A DNA stretch of 64,000 nt, taken from Pseudomonas sp. LRP2-20 (GTDB lineage: Bacteria > Pseudomonadota > Gammaproteobacteria > Pseudomonadales > Pseudomonadaceae). The stretch is from the NCBI RefSeq assembly GCF_024349685.1, contig NZ_AP025944.1, positions 4,842,001 through 4,906,000 on the forward strand. The letters run 5' to 3'. This document shows positions 37,210-45,172 of this stretch, piece by piece. Position numbers and translations under genes: made by a program. The stretch's first letter is position 1. The number at the start of each line of letters is the position of its first letter. Under the pieces are notes generated by a model that had not been told where the DNA came from, searched no databases, and worked only from the letters and a program-made list of their open reading frames with translations.

Positions 37210-40200
37210 ATGGGCGCACTGTGGCAATCGGAACCAACCAGAACGGAAGCAGCTGAAGCACCTCCGGCCAAGACGCCACAACCGCAGTCCCCACGTCAGC
37301 GCAAGCTCTGGTGGCGGCTGATTTTCCTGATCCTGCTGGTGGCACTGATTGCTCTCGGTTTCGCCGCATACGACGAGTTCCGCACCTCCAACCTGCAGTC
37401 GCGCGAATTCAGCAAGCTGGCCACCACCCTCACCTATTCGCTGAAGGCAGGGCCGAGCGATGCGATCATCTACCCGGGCGAAGGGCCATTCGACAAACGC
37501 CTGGGTTACAGCGGGCTGGGCGAGTTCCTGCCGCGTCTGCTGAAACGCGATTACCTGATCAGCGAACAAGTGCAGTTCTCCCCGGCCCTGATGCGCTATG
37601 TCGGTCACGGCCTGTTCGCCCCCTATATCGAGAAGATCCAGGCCGGCCTGTCGATCACCGACTGCCGCGGTGAAACGCTGTACCAGTACAACTACCCGCA
37701 GCACCTGTATCCCGACTTCGATTCCATCCCACCGGTGATGGTCAACAGCCTGCTGTTCATCGAAAACCGCGACTTGCTCGATACCAAGGACGTGAAGAAC
37801 AACCCGGCCGTCGACTGGCCGCGCTTTGCCAAGGCCGCCTACAGCCAGGTGGCCAAGTACCTGGCCCTGCCCGGCCAGTCGGCGGGTGGCAGTACCCTTG
37901 CCACCCAGCTGGAGAAGTACCGCCATTCACCGGATGGCCTGACCGTAAACGGTGCAGAGAAAATCCGCCAGATGATCTCGGCCAGCGTGCGCGCCTACCA
38001 GGGCGGCCCCGACACCAGTGAAGCGCGGCACCGGATCGTGCGCGACTACCTCAACAGCGTGCCGCTGTCGGCAGTGCCCGGGCATGGCGAGGTGCATGGC
38101 ATGGCCGAGGGCCTGCGGGTGTGGTACGGCGCCGATTTCGACCAGGTCAACCAGGCGCTGGTTTCCACCGCCACAGACCCGCAAAGCATGGCTGCGCGCG
38201 GCCTGGCCCTGCGCCAGGTGCTGTCGCTGATGATCGCCCAGCGCCGCCCTTCGCATTACCTGGCCAAAGGCCGCGTTGAACTGGCCGAGCTCACCGACTC
38301 GCACATCCGCGTGCTGGCGGCCAACAAGATCATCGAGCAACCGCTGGCCGATGCGGCGCTGGCCAGCAAGGCGATCTACCGCGACTGGGTCGCCCAGCCG
38401 ACCATCGTGCCGATCATCACCAACAAAGGCATCAGCCTGGCCCGCAACCGCCTGGCGGCCATGCTCAACCGCCCGTTGTACGACCTCGACCGCCTCGATG
38501 TGTCGGCCACCAGCACCCTGCAAGCCGACCTGCAGCTGCAGGTCAGCCAGTACCTGAAAAACCTTGCCGACCCCGAATTCGCGGCGCAGATCGGCCTGAT
38601 CGGCGAGCGCCTGCTCACTGCCAAGACCACCGACCAGGTGAGCTACAGCTTCACCTTGTTCGAGCGCACCGCCGATGGCTCACGGGTACGGGTACAGACC
38701 GACAGTACCAACCAGCCCTTCGACATCAACGAGGGCAGCAAGCTGGAGCTGGGCTCGACCGCCAAGCTGCGGGTGCTCACGACCTATCTGGAAATCATCG
38801 CCGAACTGCACGACAAGTACGCCGGCAAACCTGCCGCCGAGTTGAAGAAAGTCGAAGTCGCCGAACTCGACCGCATCACTCAGTGGTCGCTGGAGTGGCT
38901 GGCGCAGAACAGCAAGAACCAGAGCCTGGACGCCATGCTCGATGCGGCGCTGGAGCGCAAGTACTCGGCCAACACCGGCGAGGCCTTCTTCACCGGCGGC
39001 GGCATGCACGTGTTCAACAACTTCCGCAAGGAAGACAACAACCGCAACCCGACCCTCAAGGATGCCCTGCGCGAGTCGATCAACCTGCCGTTCATTCGCC
39101 TGATGCGCGACCTGGTGCGCTACGTCACCTACCAGCAGCCGTTCAACCGCGTGCCCCTGCTCAAGGACGACTCCGATCCGCGCCGCCAGGAATACCTGGC
39201 GCGCTTCGCCGACAAGGAAGGCACCAGCTACCTGATGCGCTTCTGGAAGAAGTACCAGCGCAAGACCTCCCAGCAGCGCCTGGATACTTTCCTCGACAGC
39301 ATGCGCGCCACCCCGCAGCGCCTGGCAGCGGTGCACCGCTACCTGTTCCCGGAAGCAGGCCAGGAAACCTTCAATGCCTTTGTCCGCGCCCACAGCAAGG
39401 ACGACAAGATCGCCCTGGGCAAACTCACCGACGGCAAGCTGGCGGAGATGTACGAAGCCTACGGCCCCGGTAAGTACGACCTGCCCGACCAGGGCTACAT
39501 CGCCAAGGTTCACCCGTTGGACCTGTGGCTGTTGGGCTACCTGTTGAAGAACCCGAGCTCCACGCTTACCGAAATGGTCAATGCCAGCCACTTCGAACGC
39601 CAGGAAGTCTACAGCTGGCTGTTCAAGAGCCGGCACCAGGGCGCACGTGACAGCCGCATCCGCACCATGGTCGAGATTGAGGCGTTTCTCGATATCCATC
39701 AACGCTGGAAACGCGTGGGCTACCCGTTCGACCACCTGGTGCCCTCGCTGGCCACCGCCATCGGCAGCTCCGGCGACCGCCCGGCCGCACTGTCGGAACT
39801 GGTCGGCATCATCCAGAACGACGGCGTGCGCCTGCCGACGCTGCGTATCGACACCCTGCACTTCGCCGCCAATACCCCCTACGAGACCAAGCTGGTCAGC
39901 GACCCGGACCGTGGCGTACGGATTCTGCCGGTTGAAGTGGCACGGGCGCTGAAAGGCGCCATGTCGCAGGTGGTCGATGCCGGTACCGCACGGCGCATCT
40001 CCGGCAGCTTCAAGCTCAACGACGGCACGCCGCTGGTGATGGGTGGCAAGACCGGTACCGGCGACAACCGTATCGAAAGCTTCGGTGCTGGCGGCCGGCT
40101 GATCGGCTCGCGCTCGCTCAACCGTACCGCCACCTTCGTGTTCTTCCTGGGTGAAAACCACTTCGGCACCCTGACGGCCTTTGTCCCTGGGCGCTCGGCG

Positions 40201-40347
40201 GAAGCCTTCAAGTTCACCTCGGCGCTGCCGGTGCAGGTGCTCAAGGGCATGGCGCCGATCCTCATGCCGTATTTGCAGCCAGGCAACCCGAACGAGTGCA
40301 AGCCACCACAGGTGGCCATGCATGGCAACGACTCATCTAAAACGTAG
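37210..40347 (+). CDS. large atypical class A penicillin-binding protein
   Basis: A 1045-residue protein. A cytoplasmic Pro-rich tail precedes one membrane helix (about residues 35-57). A divergent glycosyltransferase-51-like region follows (NSLLFIENRDLLD near 180, AGGSTLATQLEKY near 225). The transpeptidase motifs are all present: S516-T-A-K519, S623-I-N and K947-T-G. The SxN-to-KTG spacing is about 320 residues, far more than in PBP1a/b, because of a ~150-residue charged insertion. It would polymerise and crosslink peptidoglycan in the periplasm. Its precise role is unknown and no other cell-wall gene is adjacent. Confidence 0.85.
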   Translation: MGALWQSEPTRTEAAEAPPAKTPQPQSPRQRKLWWRLIFLILLVALIALGFAAYDEFRTSNLQSREFSKLATTLTYSLKAGPSDAIIYPGEGPFDKRLGYSGLGEFLPRLLKRDYLISEQVQFSPALMRYVGHGLFAPYIEKIQAGLSITDCRGETLYQYNYPQHLYPDFDSIPPVMVNSLLFIENRDLLDTKDVKNNPAVDWPRFAKAAYSQVAKYLALPGQSAGGSTLATQLEKYRHSPDGLTVNGAEKIRQMISASVRAYQGGPDTSEARHRIVRDYLNSVPLSAVPGHGEVHGMAEGLRVWYGADFDQVNQALVSTATDPQSMAARGLALRQVLSLMIAQRRPSHYLAKGRVELAELTDSHIRVLAANKIIEQPLADAALASKAIYRDWVAQPTIVPIITNKGISLARNRLAAMLNRPLYDLDRLDVSATSTLQADLQLQVSQYLKNLADPEFAAQIGLIGERLLTAKTTDQVSYSFTLFERTADGSRVRVQTDSTNQPFDINEGSKLELGSTAKLRVLTTYLEIIAELHDKYAGKPAAELKKVEVAELDRITQWSLEWLAQNSKNQSLDAMLDAALERKYSANTGEAFFTGGGMHVFNNFRKEDNNRNPTLKDALRESINLPFIRLMRDLVRYVTYQQPFNRVPLLKDDSDPRRQEYLARFADKEGTSYLMRFWKKYQRKTSQQRLDTFLDSMRATPQRLAAVHRYLFPEAGQETFNAFVRAHSKDDKIALGKLTDGKLAEMYEAYGPGKYDLPDQGYIAKVHPLDLWLLGYLLKNPSSTLTEMVNASHFERQEVYSWLFKSRHQGARDSRIRTMVEIEAFLDIHQRWKRVGYPFDHLVPSLATAIGSSGDRPAALSELVGIIQNDGVRLPTLRIDTLHFAANTPYETKLVSDPDRGVRILPVEVARALKGAMSQVVDAGTARRISGSFKLNDGTPLVMGGKTGTGDNRIESFGAGGRLIGSRSLNRTATFVFFLGENHFGTLTAFVPGRSAEAFKFTSALPVQVLKGMAPILMPYLQPGNPNECKPPQVAMHGNDSSKT

Positions 40348-40358
40348 ATGATAATCAT
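40348..40358 (+). promoter_or_regulatory. Fur-type palindrome upstream of the padR-sip operon
   Basis: ATGATAATCAT is a perfect palindrome and the core of the Fur box (GATAATGATAATCATTATC). It begins at the base after the PBP stop codon and lies about 80 bases before the padR start, suggesting iron repression of the siderophore-interacting reductase operon. Confidence 0.55.
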
Positions 40359-40381
40359 CGGCATTTAGAGGCTTGTGTTTA

Positions 40382-40413
40382 GATATATCTTGAGTAATAT
40401 CTTGCGATATATC
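40382..40413 (+). promoter_or_regulatory. paired GATATATC palindromes, candidate PadR/YqjI-type operator
   Basis: GATATATC occurs at 40382-40389 and 40406-40413, each self-complementary, with TTG following the first. Centre spacing is 24 bp. They lie 20-50 bases upstream of the padR-type gene and probably overlap its promoter, so autoregulation is likely. Confidence 0.55.
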
Positions 40414-40433
40414 GAAACACAGGGAGCCGCTAA

Positions 40434-40979
40434 ATGCGTGACCACTCCGCACATGACCCTTTTGACCGCCGCCCCGCCCGTGGCGAGCGTGGCCCGCGGG
40501 TGTTTGCCCCGGGCGACCTGAAGCTGCTGATGCTGTCGATGCTGGCCGAACAACCCGGCCACGGCTACGACTTGATCCGCCAGATCGAGAACCTGTTCGA
40601 TGGCAGCTACACACCGAGCCCCGGCGTGATCTACCCCACCCTCAATTTCCTCGAAGAAGCCGAGTTGATCAGCGGCCAGGTGCAGGGCAGCAAACGCCTG
40701 TACGCCATCACCGCTGCCGGCCGGAACGCGCTGGCCGATCAGGCCGTCGCCCTTGACGGCGTGCGCATGCGCATCGACGTCAGCAAGCGCGCCCTGCGTG
40801 GCCACGATCGCCCGCCGGAAATCCACGAAGCAGTCGGCAACCTGCGCCATGCCCTGCACATGCACAGTGGCCGCTGGACCCCGGAAGAAATCGAACGGGT
40901 GCGCAACCTGCTCAACGACACTGCCAAAGCCATCGCCTCCGGGCCTGCCGATCCAGTCAGGGAGAATCCCCATGAGTGA
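40434..40979 (+). CDS. PadR-family transcriptional regulator (YqjI-like)
   Basis: A 181-residue PadR-type winged-helix regulator. The DNA-binding domain covers about residues 25-100 (LKLLMLSMLAEQPGHGYDLI, PSPGVIYPTLNFLEEAELI). A C-terminal dimerisation helix follows. It overlaps the siderophore-interacting reductase by eight bases, the same pairing as E. coli yqjI-yqjH. Unlike E. coli YqjI, the N-terminus (MRDHSAHD) carries only two histidines, so nickel sensing may be weak or absent. A Fur-type core and paired GATATATC sites lie upstream. Confidence 0.87.
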   Translation: MRDHSAHDPFDRRPARGERGPRVFAPGDLKLLMLSMLAEQPGHGYDLIRQIENLFDGSYTPSPGVIYPTLNFLEEAELISGQVQGSKRLYAITAAGRNALADQAVALDGVRMRIDVSKRALRGHDRPPEIHEAVGNLRHALHMHSGRWTPEEIERVRNLLNDTAKAIASGPADPVRENPHE

Positions 40980-41730
40980 CACCATTCACCGCGTCAACCA
41001 CGAGATCCGCCAACGTCGCCTGCAGGTGCTGCGGGTGAACGACCTCACCCCGCGCATGCGCCGCATCACCCTCGGTGGCGACGAGTTGCAAGGCTTCACC
41101 AGCCTGGGCAGTGACGACCACATCAAGTTGCTGTTCGCTGAAACCGCCGAGCAGCAGCAGGCCATCGACGCGCGCAACCTGGGCCGTGACGGTGGTACCC
41201 GGCCGACCATGCGCGAGTACACACCGCGGCGTATCGACCTGGTGGCCAATGAACTGGACATCGACTTCGTGCTGCACGGCGACGGCCCTGCTTCGACCTG
41301 GGCGGCCCAGGCAGCGCCAGGGCAGACCCTGAACATTGCCGGGCCACGGGCATCGATGGTGGTACCGGATATTTTTGACAGCTATTTGCTGGTGGGTGAC
41401 GAGACGGCGATCCCGGCGATTGGCCGGCGCCTGGAAGAACTGCCAGCCGGGCGTCGCGTGCTGGCGGTGATCCAGATCGAAGATGACCAGGAGCGCCAGC
41501 CGCTGCCAAGTGCGGCGCAGGTGGAAGTCATCTGGGTCAAGCGCAACGAGGACCTGATGGCACTGCTGAAGGGGCTGAATCTGCCCGAAGGCAAACTGTA
41601 CAGCTGGGTGGCGCTGGAGAAGTCGCTGACCCGGCAGGCCAAGGCATTGTTGCTGGAGAAAGGCGTGGCCGAAGATGCCCTCAAGGCCGCCGCTTACTGG
41701 CGTGCCGACGGGACCGCGGACGACGAGTGA
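40972..41730 (+). CDS. siderophore-interacting protein (ferric-siderophore reductase, YqjH-like)
   Basis: A 252-residue FAD-binding protein. RMRRITLGGDEL and REYTPRRIDL form the FAD-binding barrel, and the C-terminal half is the SIP NAD(P)H-binding domain (YLLVGDETAIPAIGRRLEELP). It ends in the family-typical Y-W-R segment (AAYWRADG). It reduces ferric siderophores in the cytoplasm to release iron. ATG 40972 follows GGGAGAA and overlaps the regulator's stop by eight bases, so both are co-translated. Fur-type and PadR-type sites precede the operon. Confidence 0.92.
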   Translation: MSDTIHRVNHEIRQRRLQVLRVNDLTPRMRRITLGGDELQGFTSLGSDDHIKLLFAETAEQQQAIDARNLGRDGGTRPTMREYTPRRIDLVANELDIDFVLHGDGPASTWAAQAAPGQTLNIAGPRASMVVPDIFDSYLLVGDETAIPAIGRRLEELPAGRRVLAVIQIEDDQERQPLPSAAQVEVIWVKRNEDLMALLKGLNLPEGKLYSWVALEKSLTRQAKALLLEKGVAEDALKAAAYWRADGTADDE

Positions 41731-41746
41731 TCCGTTCTGCCCTGTA

Positions 41747-41798
41747 CTGGCCTCTTCGCGGGTAAATCGGGGCGCCGATTTACCCGCGAAGCGGCCGG
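41747..41798. repeat. REP palindrome / terminator between convergent genes
   Basis: CTTCGCGGGTAAATCGG (41753-41769) pairs perfectly with CCGATTTACCCGCGAAG (41775-41791), flanked by GGCC. It lies between the SIP gene and the Pr6Pr gene and may terminate both. Confidence 0.8.
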
Positions 41799-41804
41799 TG
41801 CAGG

Positions 41805-42440
41805 TCAACCTTTTCCGTGCAACCCACGCCACCGATCCAGCCCCAGCAACATCAGCCCAACGCCCCAGAACCCCGCCAAGACGCCGAGGGCATTGAGCAT
41901 CACCTGCCCATAGCCCAGACTCGCCACATCGATGAACGGATAGGCATACGCCCCGATCTCGCTCCCCCGCCACAACGCATAGGCGAAATACACCACCGGG
42001 TATAGCGCCCAAATCGCCAGGTGCCAAAGGCGCAGGCTGCCCTTGGGCACCTCGAACCACCAGTACAAGGTGAATAGCAGCGGCATCACATCGTGCAGCA
42101 GCTCATCCGCCAGCCACTGCCAGCCTTCGGGCTGCCACAGGTGGCGCAGCAGCACACTGTAGGCCAGCGCCACCAGCACGATGCTGGCCGCCACTGCAGA
42201 GCTCACCGAGGGCGACAGAAAGAAGCGCCTGGCTGCTGACGCCCGGCCAAAGGCCGCGTAACTGAGTACCGTCGCCACCAAGGTATTGGTCAGCACCGTG
42301 AAGTAACCGAACACATTGATCAGCCCGCCGATCAGGCTGGCCTGCTCCTGCCAGCGCGCCAGCAGCACCAGGTAGACCTGCACCGCCAGGCCGAACCAGC
42401 CAAGCAACGCCATCGACGTCAGCCAGGGGCGCCGTGGCAT
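41805..42440 (-). CDS. Pr6Pr family multi-pass membrane protein
   Basis: A 211-residue protein with about six hydrophobic helices and the family pattern GGLINVFGYFTVLTNTLVA near residue 40, LLHDVMPLLFTLYWW in the middle and YPFIDVASLGYGQVMLN near the C-terminus. Its function is not established. Its ATG lies one base after the stop of the small upstream gene (TGAcATG), so the two form an operon. Confidence 0.8.
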   Translation of the reverse strand: MPRRPWLTSMALLGWFGLAVQVYLVLLARWQEQASLIGGLINVFGYFTVLTNTLVATVLSYAAFGRASAARRFFLSPSVSSAVAASIVLVALAYSVLLRHLWQPEGWQWLADELLHDVMPLLFTLYWWFEVPKGSLRLWHLAIWALYPVVYFAYALWRGSEIGAYAYPFIDVASLGYGQVMLNALGVLAGFWGVGLMLLGLDRWRGLHGKG

Positions 42441-42441
42441 G

Positions 42442-42663
42442 TCAGGCCTGGCGCTGCAATTTCACGTACAACTGCTCGACCTTCTCCCGCGCCCAGGGCG
42501 TCTTGCGCAGGAAGGTCAGGCTCGACTTGATGCTCGGATTGCTCTTGAAGCACCGCACATCAACACGTTCGGCCAGGCCCTGCCATTGGTAGTGCGCCAC
42601 CAGTTCGGTGAGGATCTGTTCGAGGGTCTTGCCGTGCAGCGCGTTGTGTTGGGCCGTGCTCAT
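42442..42663 (-). CDS. VF530 / DUF2132 family small protein
   Basis: A 73-residue protein starting at ATG 42663 after a GGAG. The segment [20 protein letters not shown] and the end [26 protein letters not shown] are characteristic of the VF530 family, which adopts a small DNA-binding-like fold of unknown role. It is translationally coupled to the downstream Pr6Pr gene. The upstream frame extension to 42756 has no ribosome-binding site. Confidence 0.83.
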   Translation of the reverse strand: MSTAQHNALHGKTLEQILTELVAHYQWQGLAERVDVRCFKSNPSIKSSLTFLRKTPWAREKVEQLYVKLQRQA

Positions 42664-42778
42664 GCCAGTGCTCCATGGGAAAGATGCGCACCTTACACGA
42701 GTGTAGTGGCGGGTGGGATCCGTATTGCCTGAGGAATAAGCGCTGGCCAAGGGCAAATCCTCTGTGCTGAAATAGTGA

Positions 42779-42793
42779 TGTTATATTGTAACA
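42779..42793 (+). promoter_or_regulatory. Zur box upstream of the TonB-dependent receptor
   Basis: TGTTATATTGTAACA is a perfect 5-5-5 inverted repeat matching the core of the Zur consensus (GTTATANTATAAC type). It lies 36-50 bases before ATG 42829. Because the open frame extends through it, the box argues that the true start is 42829. Confidence 0.75.
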
Positions 42794-42828
42794 ACACAAA
42801 AGCATCTGCCAAGGAACGCCTCATCCCC

Positions 42829-44874
42829 ATGCTGCACATCCCGCTCCGCCTCTCCCCCCTCGCTGTTGCCCTGTGGCTCGCTTCTTCACCCAGCCAAGCC
42901 GTGGAACTGGAACCCCAGGTCATCACCGCCAACCCGCTCGGCAACCGGCAACTGGCCGCACCCAGCACCGTGCTGGAAGGTGACGACCTGCTGCAACAGC
43001 AACACGGCAGCCTCGGTGAAACCCTGAACAAGCAACCCGGCGTGGCCTCCACCTGGTTCGGCCCAGGTGCCAGCCGCCCGGTGATTCGCGGCCTGGATGG
43101 CGACCGTATCCGCATCCTGCGCAATGGCGTGGGGGCCCTGGATGCCTCATCGCTGTCCTATGACCACGCGGTACCGCTGGACCCGGTCACGGTCGAGCGC
43201 GTGGAAATCGTCCGCGGCCCGGCCGCCCTGCTCTACGGCGGCAATGCCATCGGCGGCGTGATCAACACCTTCGACAACCGCATCCCCGATTCGCCGATCG
43301 AGGGCATCCATGGTGCCGGCGAATTGCGCTACGGCGGCGCCGACACCACCCGCAGCAGTGCCGGCAAGCTGGAGGCCGGTGACGGCACCTTCGCCCTCCA
43401 CCTGGACGCCAACAGCCGCCAGTTCAACGACCTGCGCATTCCCGGCTACGCGCAGAGCGCCAAGGTGCGTGACGCCGACAACCCAGGCAGCCGCCACCGC
43501 CTGGAAAACAGCGACGGCCGCCAGGACGGTGGCGCAATCGGCGGTTCCTACAACTGGGAGCATGGCTATGCCGGTCTGTCCTACAGCCGCTATGACAGCA
43601 ACTACGGCTCGGTGGCCGAGTCTGGTGTGCGCCTGGACATGAAGCAGGACCATTACGCCTTTGCCTCGGAACTGCGCGACCTGGACGGCCCGTTCAGCTC
43701 AGTCAAGGTCGATGCCGGCTACACCGACTACGAGCACAGCGAGATCGAACAAGGCGAGGTTCACACCACCTTCAAGAACAAGGGCTACGAAGCCCGCATC
43801 GAAGCCCGTCATCAACCGCTCGGACCGCTCGAAGGCGTGATTGGCGCGCAGGTCAGCCGCAACGAGTTCTCGGCACTGGGCGAGGAAGCCTTCGTCCCGC
43901 ACACCGACACCGACAGCCTGGCGCTGTTCATGCTTGAGCAGTGGCAAGCCACCGAACGCCTGAACCTGAGCCTCGGTGCACGTCTGGAGCACACCCGTGT
44001 CGACCCCGATGCCAAGGGCAACGAAAACTTCGTCGACGCCGACAGCGCCAGCAGCTTCAACGCCTTCAGCCTGTCCTCGGGCGCGGTGTACCAGCTCGAC
44101 CCGATCTGGTCGTTGGCGGCCAACCTCGGCTACACCGAGCGCGCACCGACTTTCTACGAGCTCTACGCCAACGGCGCCCACGTCGCCACCGGCGCATTCG
44201 AAGTGGGTGATGCCAGCCTGAACAAGGAAAAGGCCATTTCCGCCGACCTGGCCCTGCGCTTCGACAATGGCACCCACAAAGGCAGCGTCGGGGTGTTCTA
44301 CAGCCACTTTCGCAACTACATCGGCCTGATCGGCACGGGCAACCTGCGCGAAGGCCATGACCATGACCATGACGAGGATGATCACGACCACGATCATGAC
44401 GATGGCGGCTTCCCCGAATACCAGTACCAGGGCGTGCGGGCCCGCTTCTACGGCATCGAGGCGCAGGACCGCTGGCAACTGGCCGAGAACCGCTATGGCA
44501 GCTTTGCGCTGGAGCTGTCCGGCGACTACACCCGGGCAAAGAACCTCGACAGCGGCGAGCCGTTGCCGCGCATTGCCCCGCTGCGCCTGAACAGTGGCCT
44601 GGTCTGGGAGCTGGACCGTTGGCAGGCGCGGGTCGATGTGCAACACGCCGCGTCACAGCATCGCAAGCCTGAGAACGAGACCAGCACCGATGGCTACACC
44701 ACGCTCGGGGCCAGCGTCGGTTACCGCTTCGACATCGGCCAGAGCCAGTGGCTGGCCTTCGTGCGCGGCGAGAACCTGACCGACCAGACCGTACGCTATG
44801 CCAGTTCGATCCTGCGCGATATCGCACCGGCACCGGGGCGTAGCGTGGAAGTCGGGGTGCGTACCACCTTCTGA
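42829..44874 (+). CDS. TonB-dependent receptor, zinc-type (ZnuD-like)
   Basis: A 681-residue outer-membrane receptor. The signal peptide ends near SPSQA. The plug domain contains VIRGLDGDRIRILRNGVG and IVRGPAALLYGGNAIGGVINTFDNR (given in part), and a 22-strand barrel ends in a C-terminal Phe. An extracellular loop around residue 510 is HDHDHDEDDHDHDHDDGG, a His/Asp-rich metal-capture sequence. With the Zur box upstream, zinc import under zinc limitation is the best assignment. ATG 42829 has AAGGA 13 bases upstream, which is a long spacing. Confidence 0.87.
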   Translation: MLHIPLRLSPLAVALWLASSPSQAVELEPQVITANPLGNRQLAAPSTVLEGDDLLQQQHGSLGETLNKQPGVASTWFGPGASRPVIRGLDGDRIRILRNGVGALDASSLSYDHAVPLDPVTVERVEIVRGPAALLYGGNAIGGVINTFDNRIPDSPIEGIHGAGELRYGGADTTRSSAGKLEAGDGTFALHLDANSRQFNDLRIPGYAQSAKVRDADNPGSRHRLENSDGRQDGGAIGGSYNWEHGYAGLSYSRYDSNYGSVAESGVRLDMKQDHYAFASELRDLDGPFSSVKVDAGYTDYEHSEIEQGEVHTTFKNKGYEARIEARHQPLGPLEGVIGAQVSRNEFSALGEEAFVPHTDTDSLALFMLEQWQATERLNLSLGARLEHTRVDPDAKGNENFVDADSASSFNAFSLSSGAVYQLDPIWSLAANLGYTERAPTFYELYANGAHVATGAFEVGDASLNKEKAISADLALRFDNGTHKGSVGVFYSHFRNYIGLIGTGNLREGHDHDHDEDDHDHDHDDGGFPEYQYQGVRARFYGIEAQDRWQLAENRYGSFALELSGDYTRAKNLDSGEPLPRIAPLRLNSGLVWELDRWQARVDVQHAASQHRKPENETSTDGYTTLGASVGYRFDIGQSQWLAFVRGENLTDQTVRYASSILRDIAPAPGRSVEVGVRTTF

Positions 44875-44887
44875 CCTGACGCGGTCC

Positions 44888-44959
44888 TTGTGGGAGCGGG
44901 TTTACCCGCGAATGCGATGCCAGAGCGAATGCCGCATTCGCGGGAGACCCGCTCCCACA
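44888..44959. repeat. REP doublet downstream of the zinc receptor
   Basis: Two inverted REP units (TGTGGGAGCGGG-TTTACCCGCG and CATTCGCGGGAGACCCGCTCCCACA) face each other around a short centre. They may also terminate the receptor transcript. The remaining sequence up to oprB (44960-45172) is AT-rich and holds no gene. Confidence 0.8.
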
Positions 44960-45158
44960 GGGTGTGCCCTACGCCTTGGCAACGTGGTTTGTTGCCAGAT
45001 CAGCAACAATCAACTGCGACAATTTGTCTTTTTTTCTTACAACTTCCCCTATATCCTCCCCGCCGCAAGCTGAATCGCTTCACCCAGCATTCCCAATTGC
45101 CACTCCCATCGAAGAGCCCGCTCCTCGGTGCACCTGCCGTTTTTCTCAATAATCAAAA

Positions 45159-45170
45159 GATAGCGCTATC
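45159..45170 (+). promoter_or_regulatory. perfect palindrome in the ribosome-binding region of oprB
   Basis: GATAGCGCTATC occupies the position expected for the Shine-Dalgarno sequence, ending two bases before the ATG at 45173. It could be an operator or a translational hairpin; no regulator was identified. Confidence 0.4.
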
Positions 45171-45172
45171 TC

